A DNA stretch of 64,000 bases. Source: Viridibacterium silvisoli. Its GTDB lineage: Bacteria; Pseudomonadota; Gammaproteobacteria; Burkholderiales; Rhodocyclaceae. The notes under the pieces are model-generated. The model did not search any database and was not told the DNA's origin. It saw only the letters and a list, made by a program, of their open reading frames with translations. Below, in pieces: positions 48,209 through 56,560 of the stretch (its first letter is position 1; each line of letters begins with the position of its first letter). The stretch spans positions 248,001 to 312,000 of the forward strand of contig NZ_JAYXHS010000001.1 in NCBI RefSeq assembly GCF_036017035.1. Direction: 5' to 3'. Position numbers and translations under genes: made by a program.

Positions 48209-49270
48209 TTACGCCAGCGACGCCATGTCAATGACGAAGCGATACTTCACATCGCTCTTCAACATGCGCTCGTAGGCGCCATTGATCTCGTCCATGCGGA
48301 TCATCTCGATATCGGAGACGATGCCGTGCTTCGCACAGAAGTCGAGCATCTCCTGCGTCTCGGCAATGCCACCGATCAGCGAACCGGCAAGACGGCGACG
48401 CCCCATGATGAGACCGAAGACGTTCGGTGAAGGGTGTGGCGAATCCGGCGCCCCCACCAGGGTCATCGTGCCATCACGCTTGAGCAAAGCGATGAAGGCA
48501 TCCAGGTTGTGTGGCGCTGCGACCGTATTGAGGATGAAGTCGAAGCTGCTGGCATGCGCGGCCATCTCGGCTTCGTTCTTCGAGATCACGACTTCGTGGG
48601 CACCGAGGCGCAAGGCATCTTCTTTCTTGCCGGGCGACGTGGTGAACAACACCACGTGCGCGCCCATGGCCGCAGCGATCTTCACGCCCATATGGCCGAG
48701 TCCGCCGAGGCCGACGATGCCGACCTTGTGCCCCTTGCCGACTTTCCACTGGTGCAGTGGCGAGTAGGTGGTGATGCCTGCACACAGCAAGGGCGCCACG
48801 GCGGCGAGTTGATCCTTGTGCGAGACGCTAAGCACGAATTTCTCGTCCACCACGATGCTGCTGGAATAACCGCCGTAAGTGTTCTCGCCGCCGCCATACA
48901 GCGGCCCGTTGTAAGTGCCGGTGAAGCCCTTCTCGCAATACTGCTCGAGGCCTTCGGCACACGATGCGCAGGTCTGGCAACTGTCGACCATGCAGCCGAC
49001 ACCAACCGTGTCGCCTTCCTTGAATTTCTTGACGGCCGAACCGACGGCAACGACCTTGCCAACGATCTCGTGGCCAGGCACCGAGGGATAGATCGTGTTA
49101 TGCCACTCGTTACGCGCGGTGTGCAGGTCGGAGTGACACACACCGCAGAAGAGGATCTCGATGGCGACATCGCTGGCTCCCGGCATGCGGCGCTCGAAAC
49201 TGTATGGCGCAAGCGGATCGGTTGCTTTCAAGGCAGCGTAGGCACGGGTCTGGGGCTTGTACTGGGTCAT
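48209..49270 (-). CDS. Zinc-dependent NADP alcohol/aldehyde reductase (YahK/cinnamyl-alcohol type)
   Basis: A 353-residue medium-chain dehydrogenase. Catalytic zinc ligands lie in ILFCGVCHSDLHTARNEW and PGHEIVGKVVAVG; the structural zinc lobe is SCQTCASCAEGLEQYC; the cofactor fold is VGIVGLGGLGHMGVKIAAAM followed by TTSPGKKEDA, which favours NADP. YahK-like enzymes reduce a broad range of aldehydes, which suggests a detoxification role. GGAGTT precedes the start at 49270. It is a single-gene unit. Confidence 0.9.
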   Translation of the reverse strand: MTQYKPQTRAYAALKATDPLAPYSFERRMPGASDVAIEILFCGVCHSDLHTARNEWHNTIYPSVPGHEIVGKVVAVGSAVKKFKEGDTVGVGCMVDSCQTCASCAEGLEQYCEKGFTGTYNGPLYGGGENTYGGYSSSIVVDEKFVLSVSHKDQLAAVAPLLCAGITTYSPLHQWKVGKGHKVGIVGLGGLGHMGVKIAAAMGAHVVLFTTSPGKKEDALRLGAHEVVISKNEAEMAAHASSFDFILNTVAAPHNLDAFIALLKRDGTMTLVGAPDSPHPSPNVFGLIMGRRRLAGSLIGGIAETQEMLDFCAKHGIVSDIEMIRMDEINGAYERMLKSDVKYRFVIDMASLA

Positions 49271-49420
49271 GATGAACTCCGATCAAGAGGGTGGGAGAAG
49301 GAAGGCATGAAGATACGCTACGACTCTTGAAGATAGATGTCGTCGCAAAAAGTTCATCCCTGAACCGGGCGCCCGTCGCGCCGCCGGTCATGCCACGCAG
49401 ATTGCCCAATGGCGGAAAAC

Positions 49421-50500
49421 CTACAGTATCCGGTTGAACCACAACAAGCTCAGCACCGCAGAGAGCACTGACAGCAGCGCGGCTGCAGCGGAGAAGAAAG
49501 CGGTGATCTCCATCTCCTTGGTCTGCAGCACGAAGCGCGCGTTGAGCGATTCGTAGATCTTCTTCAGGTCGACTGCATTGCCCGCATAGAAGTACTCCGC
49601 CTCGGTTTTCTTGGCGACAGCCTTGAGGGTTTCCTCGTCGAGGCGCACGCGCATCGACCAACCCTCTATGCCGATGGTCTCGCCTTCAACGGTTCCCACC
49701 CCTACCGTGAAGACACGCACGCCACGGTCGGCAGCCATCTTGGCAGCATCGAGCGGATCGGGGCCGACGGTGCGCTGGCCATCAGACAGCAGGATGATGG
49801 CTGCCGAGGTAAAGGAGCCTGGCGGCACAGGCTTGAACTCCTTCTTCCCTGCGCCGCCGGGGCGCTGACCAAGCGGCGTGTTCTGCCCTTCATTGTTTTC
49901 GTTGTGGTCGATATTGGGATCAGTGTCGCGCCCATAGCTCAGTGCGCTGACGTCGATACCTTCTTCCGGAAACAGGGTTGCCAGCGACAGGATGAGGCCG
50001 CTGCCAATGGCGGTGCCGCGCTGCAGCTGGAAACGGTCGATGGCGGCGAGCAGGTCTTCACGATTCTGCGTGGGGGCCTGCACGACCGAGGCGGTGGCGG
50101 CGAAGGAAACGATGCCGATGCGCGTGCGTGCCGGCTGCGCATTGACGAAGGCGCGTGCCGCTTCCTGCGCGGCAACGATGCGCGTCGGCTTGACGTCGGG
50201 CGCGCGCATGCTGCCCGAGACATCCATCGCCAGGATGATGGTCTCCTGTTGTGAGGGCATGCGCACCACGGCCGTCGGCCGCGAGATGGCGAAGATCATG
50301 AGTGCGATCGCCAGCAGGAACAGCACGGGCGGAATATGCCGACGGACTTTGCTGCCGACACCGATGACTTCCCTGACCATGCTCAGGCTGGCGTAGCGCA
50401 GCGCGACCTTCTTCTTTCGCCGTAGCAGGAAGACGTACAGCGCGATCAGAGCGGGCACGAGCAGCATCAGCCACAGGGCTTCGGGCCACATGAATTTCAT
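49421..50500 (-). CDS. von Willebrand A domain membrane protein (BatA-like)
   Basis: A 359-residue protein with two N-terminal membrane helices (residues 8-26 and 60-76), a VWA domain containing the metal-site motif LAMDVSGSMRAPD and IILLSDGQRTVGPDPLDAAK, and a C-terminal membrane helix. BatA proteins work with MoxR ATPases and DUF58 proteins in envelope-linked protein assembly or stress resistance. It overlaps the DUF58 gene by an ATGA and is the last of the operon. No BatB or BatD follows. Confidence 0.88.
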   Translation of the reverse strand: MKFMWPEALWLMLLVPALIALYVFLLRRKKKVALRYASLSMVREVIGVGSKVRRHIPPVLFLLAIALMIFAISRPTAVVRMPSQQETIILAMDVSGSMRAPDVKPTRIVAAQEAARAFVNAQPARTRIGIVSFAATASVVQAPTQNREDLLAAIDRFQLQRGTAIGSGLILSLATLFPEEGIDVSALSYGRDTDPNIDHNENNEGQNTPLGQRPGGAGKKEFKPVPPGSFTSAAIILLSDGQRTVGPDPLDAAKMAADRGVRVFTVGVGTVEGETIGIEGWSMRVRLDEETLKAVAKKTEAEYFYAGNAVDLKKIYESLNARFVLQTKEMEITAFFSAAAALLSVLSAVLSLLWFNRIL

Positions 50501-51489
50501 TGACGTACCCCCCGGGTCGCTGTGAGGTGTGCAGGCAGGCTGCCGCCCGCAGCAAGCTGGCTGCGGCGTTTGCGCAGGTCGGCAAAGCGCAGCAGGGCGT
50601 CGGCCAGATCGTCGTCGGTGCATAGCTCCAGCGCGTCCACGCCGACCTTGGCGAAGTTGTCGCGCAGCGTGTTCTCGCGCCGCTCGGCGGCAGCGGCGAA
50701 ACGTCTGCGGAAGCCGGCATCACTGGTATCGACGAAGAGCTGCTCCCCGGTCTCGGCGTCCTGCATGACGACCATGCCAAGATCAGGCATGTCCATCTCC
50801 AGCGGATCGTAGAGACGTACCGCGACGACTTCGTGCCGCTGGACGAGCTGCGCCAGCGGCTTGTCCCAGCCAGGCGTACTGATGAAGTCGGACACCACGA
50901 AAACCAGCGAGCGCCGCGGGATGATCTGTGCCGCACTGCGCAGCAGGGTCTGCAGGTCGGTAGCCGCCGAGGGCTTGGCCTTGGGACGATTGAGCATGCT
51001 GTGCAGGATATGCAGGATGTGGCGCCGCCCCGCCCCCGCCGGAATGACCGTGTCGACCTCGCTGCCATAGAGCAGCGCGCCTATGCGATTGCCATGTCGC
51101 GTCAGCAGGCGCGCCAGCACCGTGACGAACTCGGCAGAGACGGCGCGCTTGTGCGTGTCCTGCGAGCCGAAATCCACCGAGGGGCTGAGGTCGAGCAGGA
51201 ACCAGGCGGTGACTTCGCGATCTTCATGGAAGTCGCGCACGTAGGGCGTCTGCAGCCGCGCGGTGACGTTCCAGTCGATGTGGCGCACATCGTCGTGGTA
51301 CTGGTACTCGCGCAGGTCGGCGAGGTCCAGCCCGAAGCCACGGAACAGCGTGCGGTAGTCGCCGTGCAGCAGCCCGTCGAGCCGCCGGATGACGGTCCAC
51401 TCCAGACGCCGCAGGATGGTCTCGGCGCTCTGCGCGACCTCACCCGGCCCCGCAGCAGCGCGCTCAGGCTTTTGCAGGGACACTGACAT
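50497..51489 (-). CDS. DUF58 domain protein
   Basis: A 330-residue soluble protein with the DUF58 signature LREYQYHDDVRHIDWNVTAR followed by the degenerate VWA-like start FLLDLSPSVDFGS. DUF58 proteins link MoxR AAA ATPases to membrane VWA proteins. Its start at 51489 overlaps the MoxR gene by 26 bases, and its stop overlaps the VWA gene start, so all three are translationally coupled. Confidence 0.88.
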   Translation of the reverse strand: MSVSLQKPERAAAGPGEVAQSAETILRRLEWTVIRRLDGLLHGDYRTLFRGFGLDLADLREYQYHDDVRHIDWNVTARLQTPYVRDFHEDREVTAWFLLDLSPSVDFGSQDTHKRAVSAEFVTVLARLLTRHGNRIGALLYGSEVDTVIPAGAGRRHILHILHSMLNRPKAKPSAATDLQTLLRSAAQIIPRRSLVFVVSDFISTPGWDKPLAQLVQRHEVVAVRLYDPLEMDMPDLGMVVMQDAETGEQLFVDTSDAGFRRRFAAAAERRENTLRDNFAKVGVDALELCTDDDLADALLRFADLRKRRSQLAAGGSLPAHLTATRGVRQ

Positions 51490-52474
51490 GGCTCTCCAGA
51501 GGTTTGTCCGGCGCGGGGATCTTCTGCATGACCTTGAGGATGATCTGATCGGCGCTGAGCCCTTCCGAGAGCGCCTGATACGACAGCACGAGGCGGTGGC
51601 GCAGCACGTCGGGCACGATGTCCTGCATGTCCTCCGGCAAGGCGTAATCACGCCCGCGCAGGAAGGCCAGCGCACGCGCGCCTTCGACGAGGTGAATGGT
51701 GGCGCGCGGGCTGGCACCGAAAGAGATGTACGGCGCGAGATCAGCCAGGCCATGTCGCGCCGGATCACGCGTGGCCGATACCAGCCGCACGGCATACTGC
51801 ATGAGCGCCGGTTCGACGAAGCTTGCGCGACACACCTGTTGCAATTCAGCGAGTTGCCCGGTCGATGCCACGGCAGCGACCAGCGTGGCAGCGCCGGTCA
51901 CGCGCTGCACGATGACGAACTCCTCCTCGTCCGTCGGATAGCCGACCAGCACCTTCATCATGAAGCGGTCGACCTGCGCCTCGGGCAGCGGATAGGTGCC
52001 CTCGGTTTCGATGGGGTTCTGCGTCGCCATGACAAGGAAAGGCGACGGCACCTTGTGCGTTTCGCCAGCAATCGTGACCTGCCCTTCCTGCATCACTTCG
52101 AGCAGCGCGCTCTGTACTTTCGCTGGCGCGCGATTGATTTCATCGGCCAGCAGTAGATTGGTGAACACCGGCCCGAGCACCGTGGAGAAATCGCCCGTGC
52201 GCTGGTTGTAGATGCGCGTGCCGACCAGATCGGCTGGCACGAGGTCGGGCGTGAACTGGATGCGCTTGAAATCGCCGCGAATGGTATTGGCCAGCGTCTT
52301 GACGGTCAGCGTCTTGGCCAGGCCCGGCATGCCTTCAACAAGCAGATGGCCCTTGGCGAGAATCGCCACCAGCACGCGTTCGAGAAAGTGATCCTGGCCG
52401 ACGACGACCTTTTTCACTTCGTAGAGGATGCGCTCCATGAGCGATTTCACTTCAGCGTCGATCTCGTTGCTCAT
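51464..52474 (-). CDS. MoxR-family AAA ATPase
   Basis: A 336-residue AAA+ ATPase. Walker A is EGMPGLAKT, Walker B LLLADEINRAPAK, sensor 1 VMATQNPIETEGTYPLPEAQ and the arginine-finger region DRFMMKV. MoxR proteins act as chaperone-like ATPases for metal-cofactor or VWA protein complexes. GAGGAGG lies 8 bases before the start at 52474. The order protease-MoxR-DUF58-VWA on one strand makes a likely operon. Confidence 0.92.
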   Translation of the reverse strand: MSNEIDAEVKSLMERILYEVKKVVVGQDHFLERVLVAILAKGHLLVEGMPGLAKTLTVKTLANTIRGDFKRIQFTPDLVPADLVGTRIYNQRTGDFSTVLGPVFTNLLLADEINRAPAKVQSALLEVMQEGQVTIAGETHKVPSPFLVMATQNPIETEGTYPLPEAQVDRFMMKVLVGYPTDEEEFVIVQRVTGAATLVAAVASTGQLAELQQVCRASFVEPALMQYAVRLVSATRDPARHGLADLAPYISFGASPRATIHLVEGARALAFLRGRDYALPEDMQDIVPDVLRHRLVLSYQALSEGLSADQIILKVMQKIPAPDKPLESHVSVPAKA

Positions 52475-52526
52475 GCACTTCGCCTCCTCACAGTGGAACT
52501 GCAAACATGGCCCTGCTACCCACAAG

Positions 52527-53540
52527 CTAGAACGGTGAAACCCCCACGGCGCCCGCTGCCTCCTCGATCGGTACGGCGAAACCCAGCCCGACAAAGAAGC
52601 CCTCGTTGTGCGGGTTCAGGATGGCCGTGACGATGCCGACGACCTCGCCCCGCAGATTCACCAGCGGCCCACCGGAATTACCCGGATTGGCCGCCGCATC
52701 GAACTGGATCAGGTTGCTCAGCGGACGCTCGCCCTTGGGCGTGCGGAATTCGCGCTTGAGTCCGGAGATGACGCCGGCCGAGGCCGACGGACCGAAGCCG
52801 AAGGGGAAGCCGACAGCGACGACGTCGTCACCGGGCTTGAGATCGGCCGTCGATCTGAGCGTGGCCGCAACCAGATCGTCTGGAACCGTCTTCGCCTGCA
52901 GTACGGCGAGGTCATGCTGCGGTTGCAGGCCTACGACAATCGCGTCGGACTCAGTGCCATCGGCGAAGACGAGGTTGATGCGCTCATTGCCGGACACCAC
53001 GTGCAGATTGGTCAGGATGAGCCCCTTGTCCACCACCACCACGCCCGTACCGACACCGCGCTCGAACTCGCCCACCTCACCGGTCTTGGGGTTCTTGCCG
53101 CGCGCGTAACCGCGGACACGCACGACCGAGGGACGAACCTTCTCGTACGCCCGCGCGGCATTCGAGGGCAGTGGCTTCTTCTCCAGCGAACGCCGCACGG
53201 CGGTATCGATATCGCCCTGCGTCAGCAGCTGCGGCGCGGGCGTCCAGTGCGCATGCGCCAGCACCACGCACAGGGCGATCACGGCACTCAGGGTCAGCAG
53301 GGAAATCGTTGGATGACGGTGATACAGCGCGGACAGGCGGCGTGTCTTGCGCGGGGAGGGGGAGGGAACAAGAGAAGGATCGGCGGGATTGGCCGCAGCG
53401 GCCCGCGATTCCGGTGGCTCGGGCGATGGAGCGGTCGGGCTGGCAGGCGCATGCGCCCCACCCCGCGAACCTGTTGCCTGCGCAGAACCCGCGGTCGCAC
53501 GCGACCGGCCGGAACTGCTGTAGAGCGTCACTCGCTTCAT
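52527..53540 (-). CDS. Membrane-anchored trypsin-like serine protease (S1C/HtrA-like, no PDZ)
   Basis: A 337-residue protein: a Pro/Ala-rich cytoplasmic N-terminus, one membrane helix (HPTISLLTLSAVIALCVVLA), then a periplasmic chymotrypsin-fold domain with catalytic His in LTNLHVVSG, Asp in HDLAVLQ and Ser in NPGNSGGPLV. The chain ends soon after the protease domain, so PDZ domains of DegP/DegS are missing. It would cut periplasmic proteins without PDZ control. It lies 52 bp upstream of the MoxR gene on the same strand. Start at 53540 chosen for its ribosome site. Confidence 0.87.
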   Translation of the reverse strand: MKRVTLYSSSGRSRATAGSAQATGSRGGAHAPASPTAPSPEPPESRAAAANPADPSLVPSPSPRKTRRLSALYHRHPTISLLTLSAVIALCVVLAHAHWTPAPQLLTQGDIDTAVRRSLEKKPLPSNAARAYEKVRPSVVRVRGYARGKNPKTGEVGEFERGVGTGVVVVDKGLILTNLHVVSGNERINLVFADGTESDAIVVGLQPQHDLAVLQAKTVPDDLVAATLRSTADLKPGDDVVAVGFPFGFGPSASAGVISGLKREFRTPKGERPLSNLIQFDAAANPGNSGGPLVNLRGEVVGIVTAILNPHNEGFFVGLGFAVPIEEAAGAVGVSPF

Positions 53541-53873
53541 GCCGCACCCCCTGTCGCTGCTGCAATCCCGCACAAGCAGGATCAGGCCCGATGAGTTTTG
53601 GCTAGTTTCCTCCTGCGCCGCCGGGTGGGCAAGCCCGGGCGGTACGACCAGCCGCTGCTCTGCAAGCATTCTGCGACACGCCCTGCCCGGCCTGCTACCC
53701 GGGCTTCTGCGTACGGCAATCGCGGTCTGCTGCAGCGACGGCATGCTGGCGACATGCCATCGGACTTCCTCTGGACAGCGAAGCTACGCTATCGTTCCAC
53801 AGAGGTCGGCACAATGAAGATTGGTACCTGAAGCCCGCTTAAGCCGCCTCGCCCACCGCGACAGGAGGAACCC
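53541..53873. other. Divergent intergenic region
   Basis: This 333-bp gap separates the protease (minus) and OmpA-family (plus) genes. Apparent frames across it lack ribosome sites. I see no repeat or operator. Confidence 0.45.
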
Positions 53874-54752
53874 ATGGAAACCATGAAGAATCTGCAGCGC
53901 CGCTTTGCCGCACTCGCCCTGGTGCTGTGCTCAGTCAGCTTGATGATCGCCCCAGCCGCCGCGCAGGACGTGCCCAAATCGAAAGACCACCCGCTCCTCA
54001 CGCGCTACCCCGACTCACGCATCGTCGAGTACGCACACAATTTCAACTCGGTCGAATTCACCGTCGGCGCCCCGAAGAACGGCCAGCCACAGCGCAAAGC
54101 CATTGAAGGCGATACGACCAGCATCCTGTATTTCCATAACAGCATCGAGAAACAGCCAAGCGCGCTCCAGGTAATCCGCAACTACGAAAATGCGATCAAG
54201 TCCATCGGCGGCGAGGTCGTGTACGAACGCCTGCCACGCGATGGCGACGGTGGCGAAGTCACACTGAAAGTCACGACAGGCGGCAAGGAAGTGTGGGTAC
54301 GCATCGAGCCCGGCATCTTCAGCGCGCCGACACAGAGCTACACGCTACAGGTGGTTGAAATCGCAGCCATGCAGCAGGTCGTGACGGCGAACAAGCTGCT
54401 CGACGAGCTCAACAAGAACGGCTTCATCGCGCTCTACATCAACTTCGATACCGGCAAGGCAGACCTGAAAGCCGACGGCCAGGCGACGGTGAAAGAAATC
54501 GTTGCGATGCTGAAGACCGCTCCTTCCTTGAAGATCGCCATCGAAGGCCACACCGACAACGTCGGCCAGCCTGCGGCGAACAAGACCCTGTCCGAGAACC
54601 GCGCGAAGAGCGTGATGAACGCCATCGCAGCGGCGGGCATCGATGCCAAGCGCCTGTCCGCTGCGGGCTTCGGGCAGGAGAAACCGATTGCGGACAACCG
54701 CAGCGAGGAAGGTCGGGCGAAGAACCGGCGTGTCGAGCTGGTGAAGAAGTAA
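53874..54752 (+). CDS. OmpA-family outer-membrane or periplasmic protein
   Basis: A 292-residue exported protein with signal peptide ending APAAA-QDV. Residues 30-175 are a unique N-terminal region, and the last 110 residues form an OmpA peptidoglycan-binding domain (YINFDTGKADLKADGQATVK, IEGHTDNVGQPAANKTLSEN, RVELVKK). Such proteins tether the envelope to the cell wall. AGGAGG lies before the start. It is followed after 33 bp by a gene of different type. Confidence 0.9.
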   Translation: METMKNLQRRFAALALVLCSVSLMIAPAAAQDVPKSKDHPLLTRYPDSRIVEYAHNFNSVEFTVGAPKNGQPQRKAIEGDTTSILYFHNSIEKQPSALQVIRNYENAIKSIGGEVVYERLPRDGDGGEVTLKVTTGGKEVWVRIEPGIFSAPTQSYTLQVVEIAAMQQVVTANKLLDELNKNGFIALYINFDTGKADLKADGQATVKEIVAMLKTAPSLKIAIEGHTDNVGQPAANKTLSENRAKSVMNAIAAAGIDAKRLSAAGFGQEKPIADNRSEEGRAKNRRVELVKK

Positions 54753-54785
54753 GCGACCACCGTTGCAAGAAAAACAAGGGACACC

Positions 54786-55484
54786 ATGGCACCAGCGCTG
54801 ATCGTTGTTTCCGCTGCATTCAGCATCGCATCGATTGTCCTGTGGCTACGTCTGCGCGCCGCACGCAGGGCCGAATACATCCGTAGTTTCACGCTGCCTC
54901 ATGGCCTGTTTGAACGCCTGCAAAAGCATCACCCGCAACTGACGCTGAAGGACTGCCAGCTTGTCAGCAAAGGGCTACGGCAGTTCTTTCTGGCCTACCT
55001 GAAAGGTGGCCGACAATACGTCTCGATGCCGTCACAGGTTGCCGATGACCTGTGGCATGAGTTCATTCTCTATACGCGAAACTATCAGCAGTTTTGCCGC
55101 AAGGCCTTCGGAGGCTTTCTTCATCACACACCTGCTGTAGCGTTGCGCTCGAGCAAGCAGGGCAATGCAGGGCTAAGGCGATGCTGGTTGCATGCGTGTC
55201 GTGACGAGCTGATCAACCCGACAAACCCCACGCGCCTGCCCTTGCTCTTCGCGCTTGACGCCAAACTGGCCATCGTCGGCGGGTTTCAATATGAGGCGAA
55301 TTGCCAGGGGCTCAAGCGTCAGTCTGTCAGCGGAGACAGCGCAACACCCATCTACTGCGCCGGAGACTTCAGCGACACGAGTATCGACGGAGGCATTGAC
55401 GGGTTCGACTCGTTCGACAGCTCGGACTCGTCGGACGGCGGAGGTGGCGACAGCAGTTGCGGAGGCGGCTGCGGTGGCGACTGA
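54786..55484 (+). CDS. Membrane-anchored GRDP-like protein with Gly/Cys-rich tail
   Basis: A 232-residue protein: N-terminal membrane helix (residues 3-20), a middle region with VADDLWHEFILYTRNYQQFC and KAFGGFLHHTP that resembles the glycine-rich-domain-containing family seen in plants and bacteria, and a low-complexity tail of Asp, Ser and Gly ending SSCGGGCGGD. Tails of this type occur in several small membrane protein families of unknown role. AAGGGA precedes the start. Function unknown. Confidence 0.65.
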   Translation: MAPALIVVSAAFSIASIVLWLRLRAARRAEYIRSFTLPHGLFERLQKHHPQLTLKDCQLVSKGLRQFFLAYLKGGRQYVSMPSQVADDLWHEFILYTRNYQQFCRKAFGGFLHHTPAVALRSSKQGNAGLRRCWLHACRDELINPTNPTRLPLLFALDAKLAIVGGFQYEANCQGLKRQSVSGDSATPIYCAGDFSDTSIDGGIDGFDSFDSSDSSDGGGGDSSCGGGCGGD

Positions 55485-55529
55485 ACACGAATGCATGTGC
55501 GCCAGCAGAGCACCCGTACGGGAGAGTAA

Positions 55530-55766
55530 ATGACTTCGTATTTCGGTATCGACTGGCTGGCGATGTGCCTGACCTTTACTGCGATCTACTTGCTTGGCAA
55601 CAAGAGCAGGAAAGGTTTCGTGGTCATGATGCTGGGCAATCTTTGCTGGACGGCAATCGGCATCTGGGCACACAGCTACGCCATGATCATTGCCAACCTG
55701 GGTTTCTTCTCGATGAATGTACGCGCCTTCGTCAGGTGGGCGCCTCCACCCTCTTCAGCAGCATGA
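55530..55766 (+). CDS. Small membrane protein of unknown function
   Basis: A 78-residue protein with about three predicted membrane segments (residues 8-22, 30-46, 50-64). It opens MTSYFGIDWLAMCLTFTAIY and contains LLGNKSRKGFVVMMLGNLCW, loosely like PnuC-type or small-multidrug folds, but no family is certain. GGGAGAG precedes the start. Its stop overlaps the next start (ATGA). Confidence 0.6.
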   Translation: MTSYFGIDWLAMCLTFTAIYLLGNKSRKGFVVMMLGNLCWTAIGIWAHSYAMIIANLGFFSMNVRAFVRWAPPPSSAA

Positions 55767-55993
55767 ACACCGACGGATCGGCACCCACACAACCGAAGCA
55801 GAACCACGCGTGCCCGCTTTGCGGTGGCCCGAACGGCTGTGCCGTGGCACAAAGCGGCAGCTTCGATGTGCCTTGCTGGTGTCGCGAGCAGAAGATCGAT
55901 CCAGCCGTGCTCGCGCGGATTCCCGCCGCGCAGAGAAACCTGTCCTGCATATGCGAGCGCTGTGCTCGCGGAGTGCCGGACAAGCAGGGCTGA
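55763..55993 (+). CDS. Cysteine-rich CWC family protein
   Basis: A 76-residue soluble protein with paired Cys motifs CPLCGGPNGC, VPCWC and LSCICERC. This matches the cysteine-rich CWC family, likely a zinc-binding small protein of unknown role. It overlaps the preceding membrane-protein gene by four bases and lies 6 bp before a hydrolase gene, so the three are co-transcribed. Confidence 0.8.
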   Translation: MNTDGSAPTQPKQNHACPLCGGPNGCAVAQSGSFDVPCWCREQKIDPAVLARIPAAQRNLSCICERCARGVPDKQG

Positions 55994-55999
55994 GCGGCG

Positions 56000-56560
56000 A
56001 TGCCCACCATCCTCACGCATCCTGCCGTGCCGCTGGCGATCGGCATCGGGCTGGGCACTGGCGTGATTTCACCGCGCCTGCTGCTGGCCGGCGCGGTCGC
56101 TTCCATCGTGCCGGACCTGGATGTGATCTCGTTTCACTTCGGGATCGCCTACGGCTCGGAGCTGGGCCATCGCGGCTTCAGTCATTCGCTCGTCTTTGCA
56201 TTGCTGGTCGCGACATTCGGCGCTTTGGCCTGGCGAACCTTGCGCAGCCGGCCACTGACGGCATTGCTCTTCCTGTTCGTGGCGATGGCTTCGCACGGCG
56301 TGCTCGACAGCTTCACCAACGGCGGTCGCGGCATCGCGTTCCTGTGGCCGTTTTCGGCCGAGCGCTTCTTCGCGCCGTATCAGGTGATCGAGGTGTCGCC
56401 GATCGGCGCAGCCGGGCTGTTCACCACGCGCGGAGCGCGCGTGCTGATGTCGGAATTGTTGTGGGTGTGGTTGCCCTGCGCGCTATTTGCGCTGGCTTTG
56501 TGGGACACACGACGCAGCCTGCGCCGGACCCCGGATGTCAGTGCGGGCCGACTTCCTTGA
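56000..56560 (+). CDS. Membrane-bound metal-dependent hydrolase, YdjM/DUF457 family
   Basis: A 186-residue inner-membrane protein with four or five helices and the family's metal-ligand motifs THPAVPLAIGIGLG, IVPDLDVISFHFG, HRGFSHSLVFALL and HGVLDSFTNGG. The family (PF04307) includes E. coli YdjM and phospholipase-C-like relatives; substrates are unknown. Its start is 6 bp after the CWC gene. Its 3' end overlaps the convergent kinase gene by 23 bp. Confidence 0.85.
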   Translation: MPTILTHPAVPLAIGIGLGTGVISPRLLLAGAVASIVPDLDVISFHFGIAYGSELGHRGFSHSLVFALLVATFGALAWRTLRSRPLTALLFLFVAMASHGVLDSFTNGGRGIAFLWPFSAERFFAPYQVIEVSPIGAAGLFTTRGARVLMSELLWVWLPCALFALALWDTRRSLRRTPDVSAGRLP

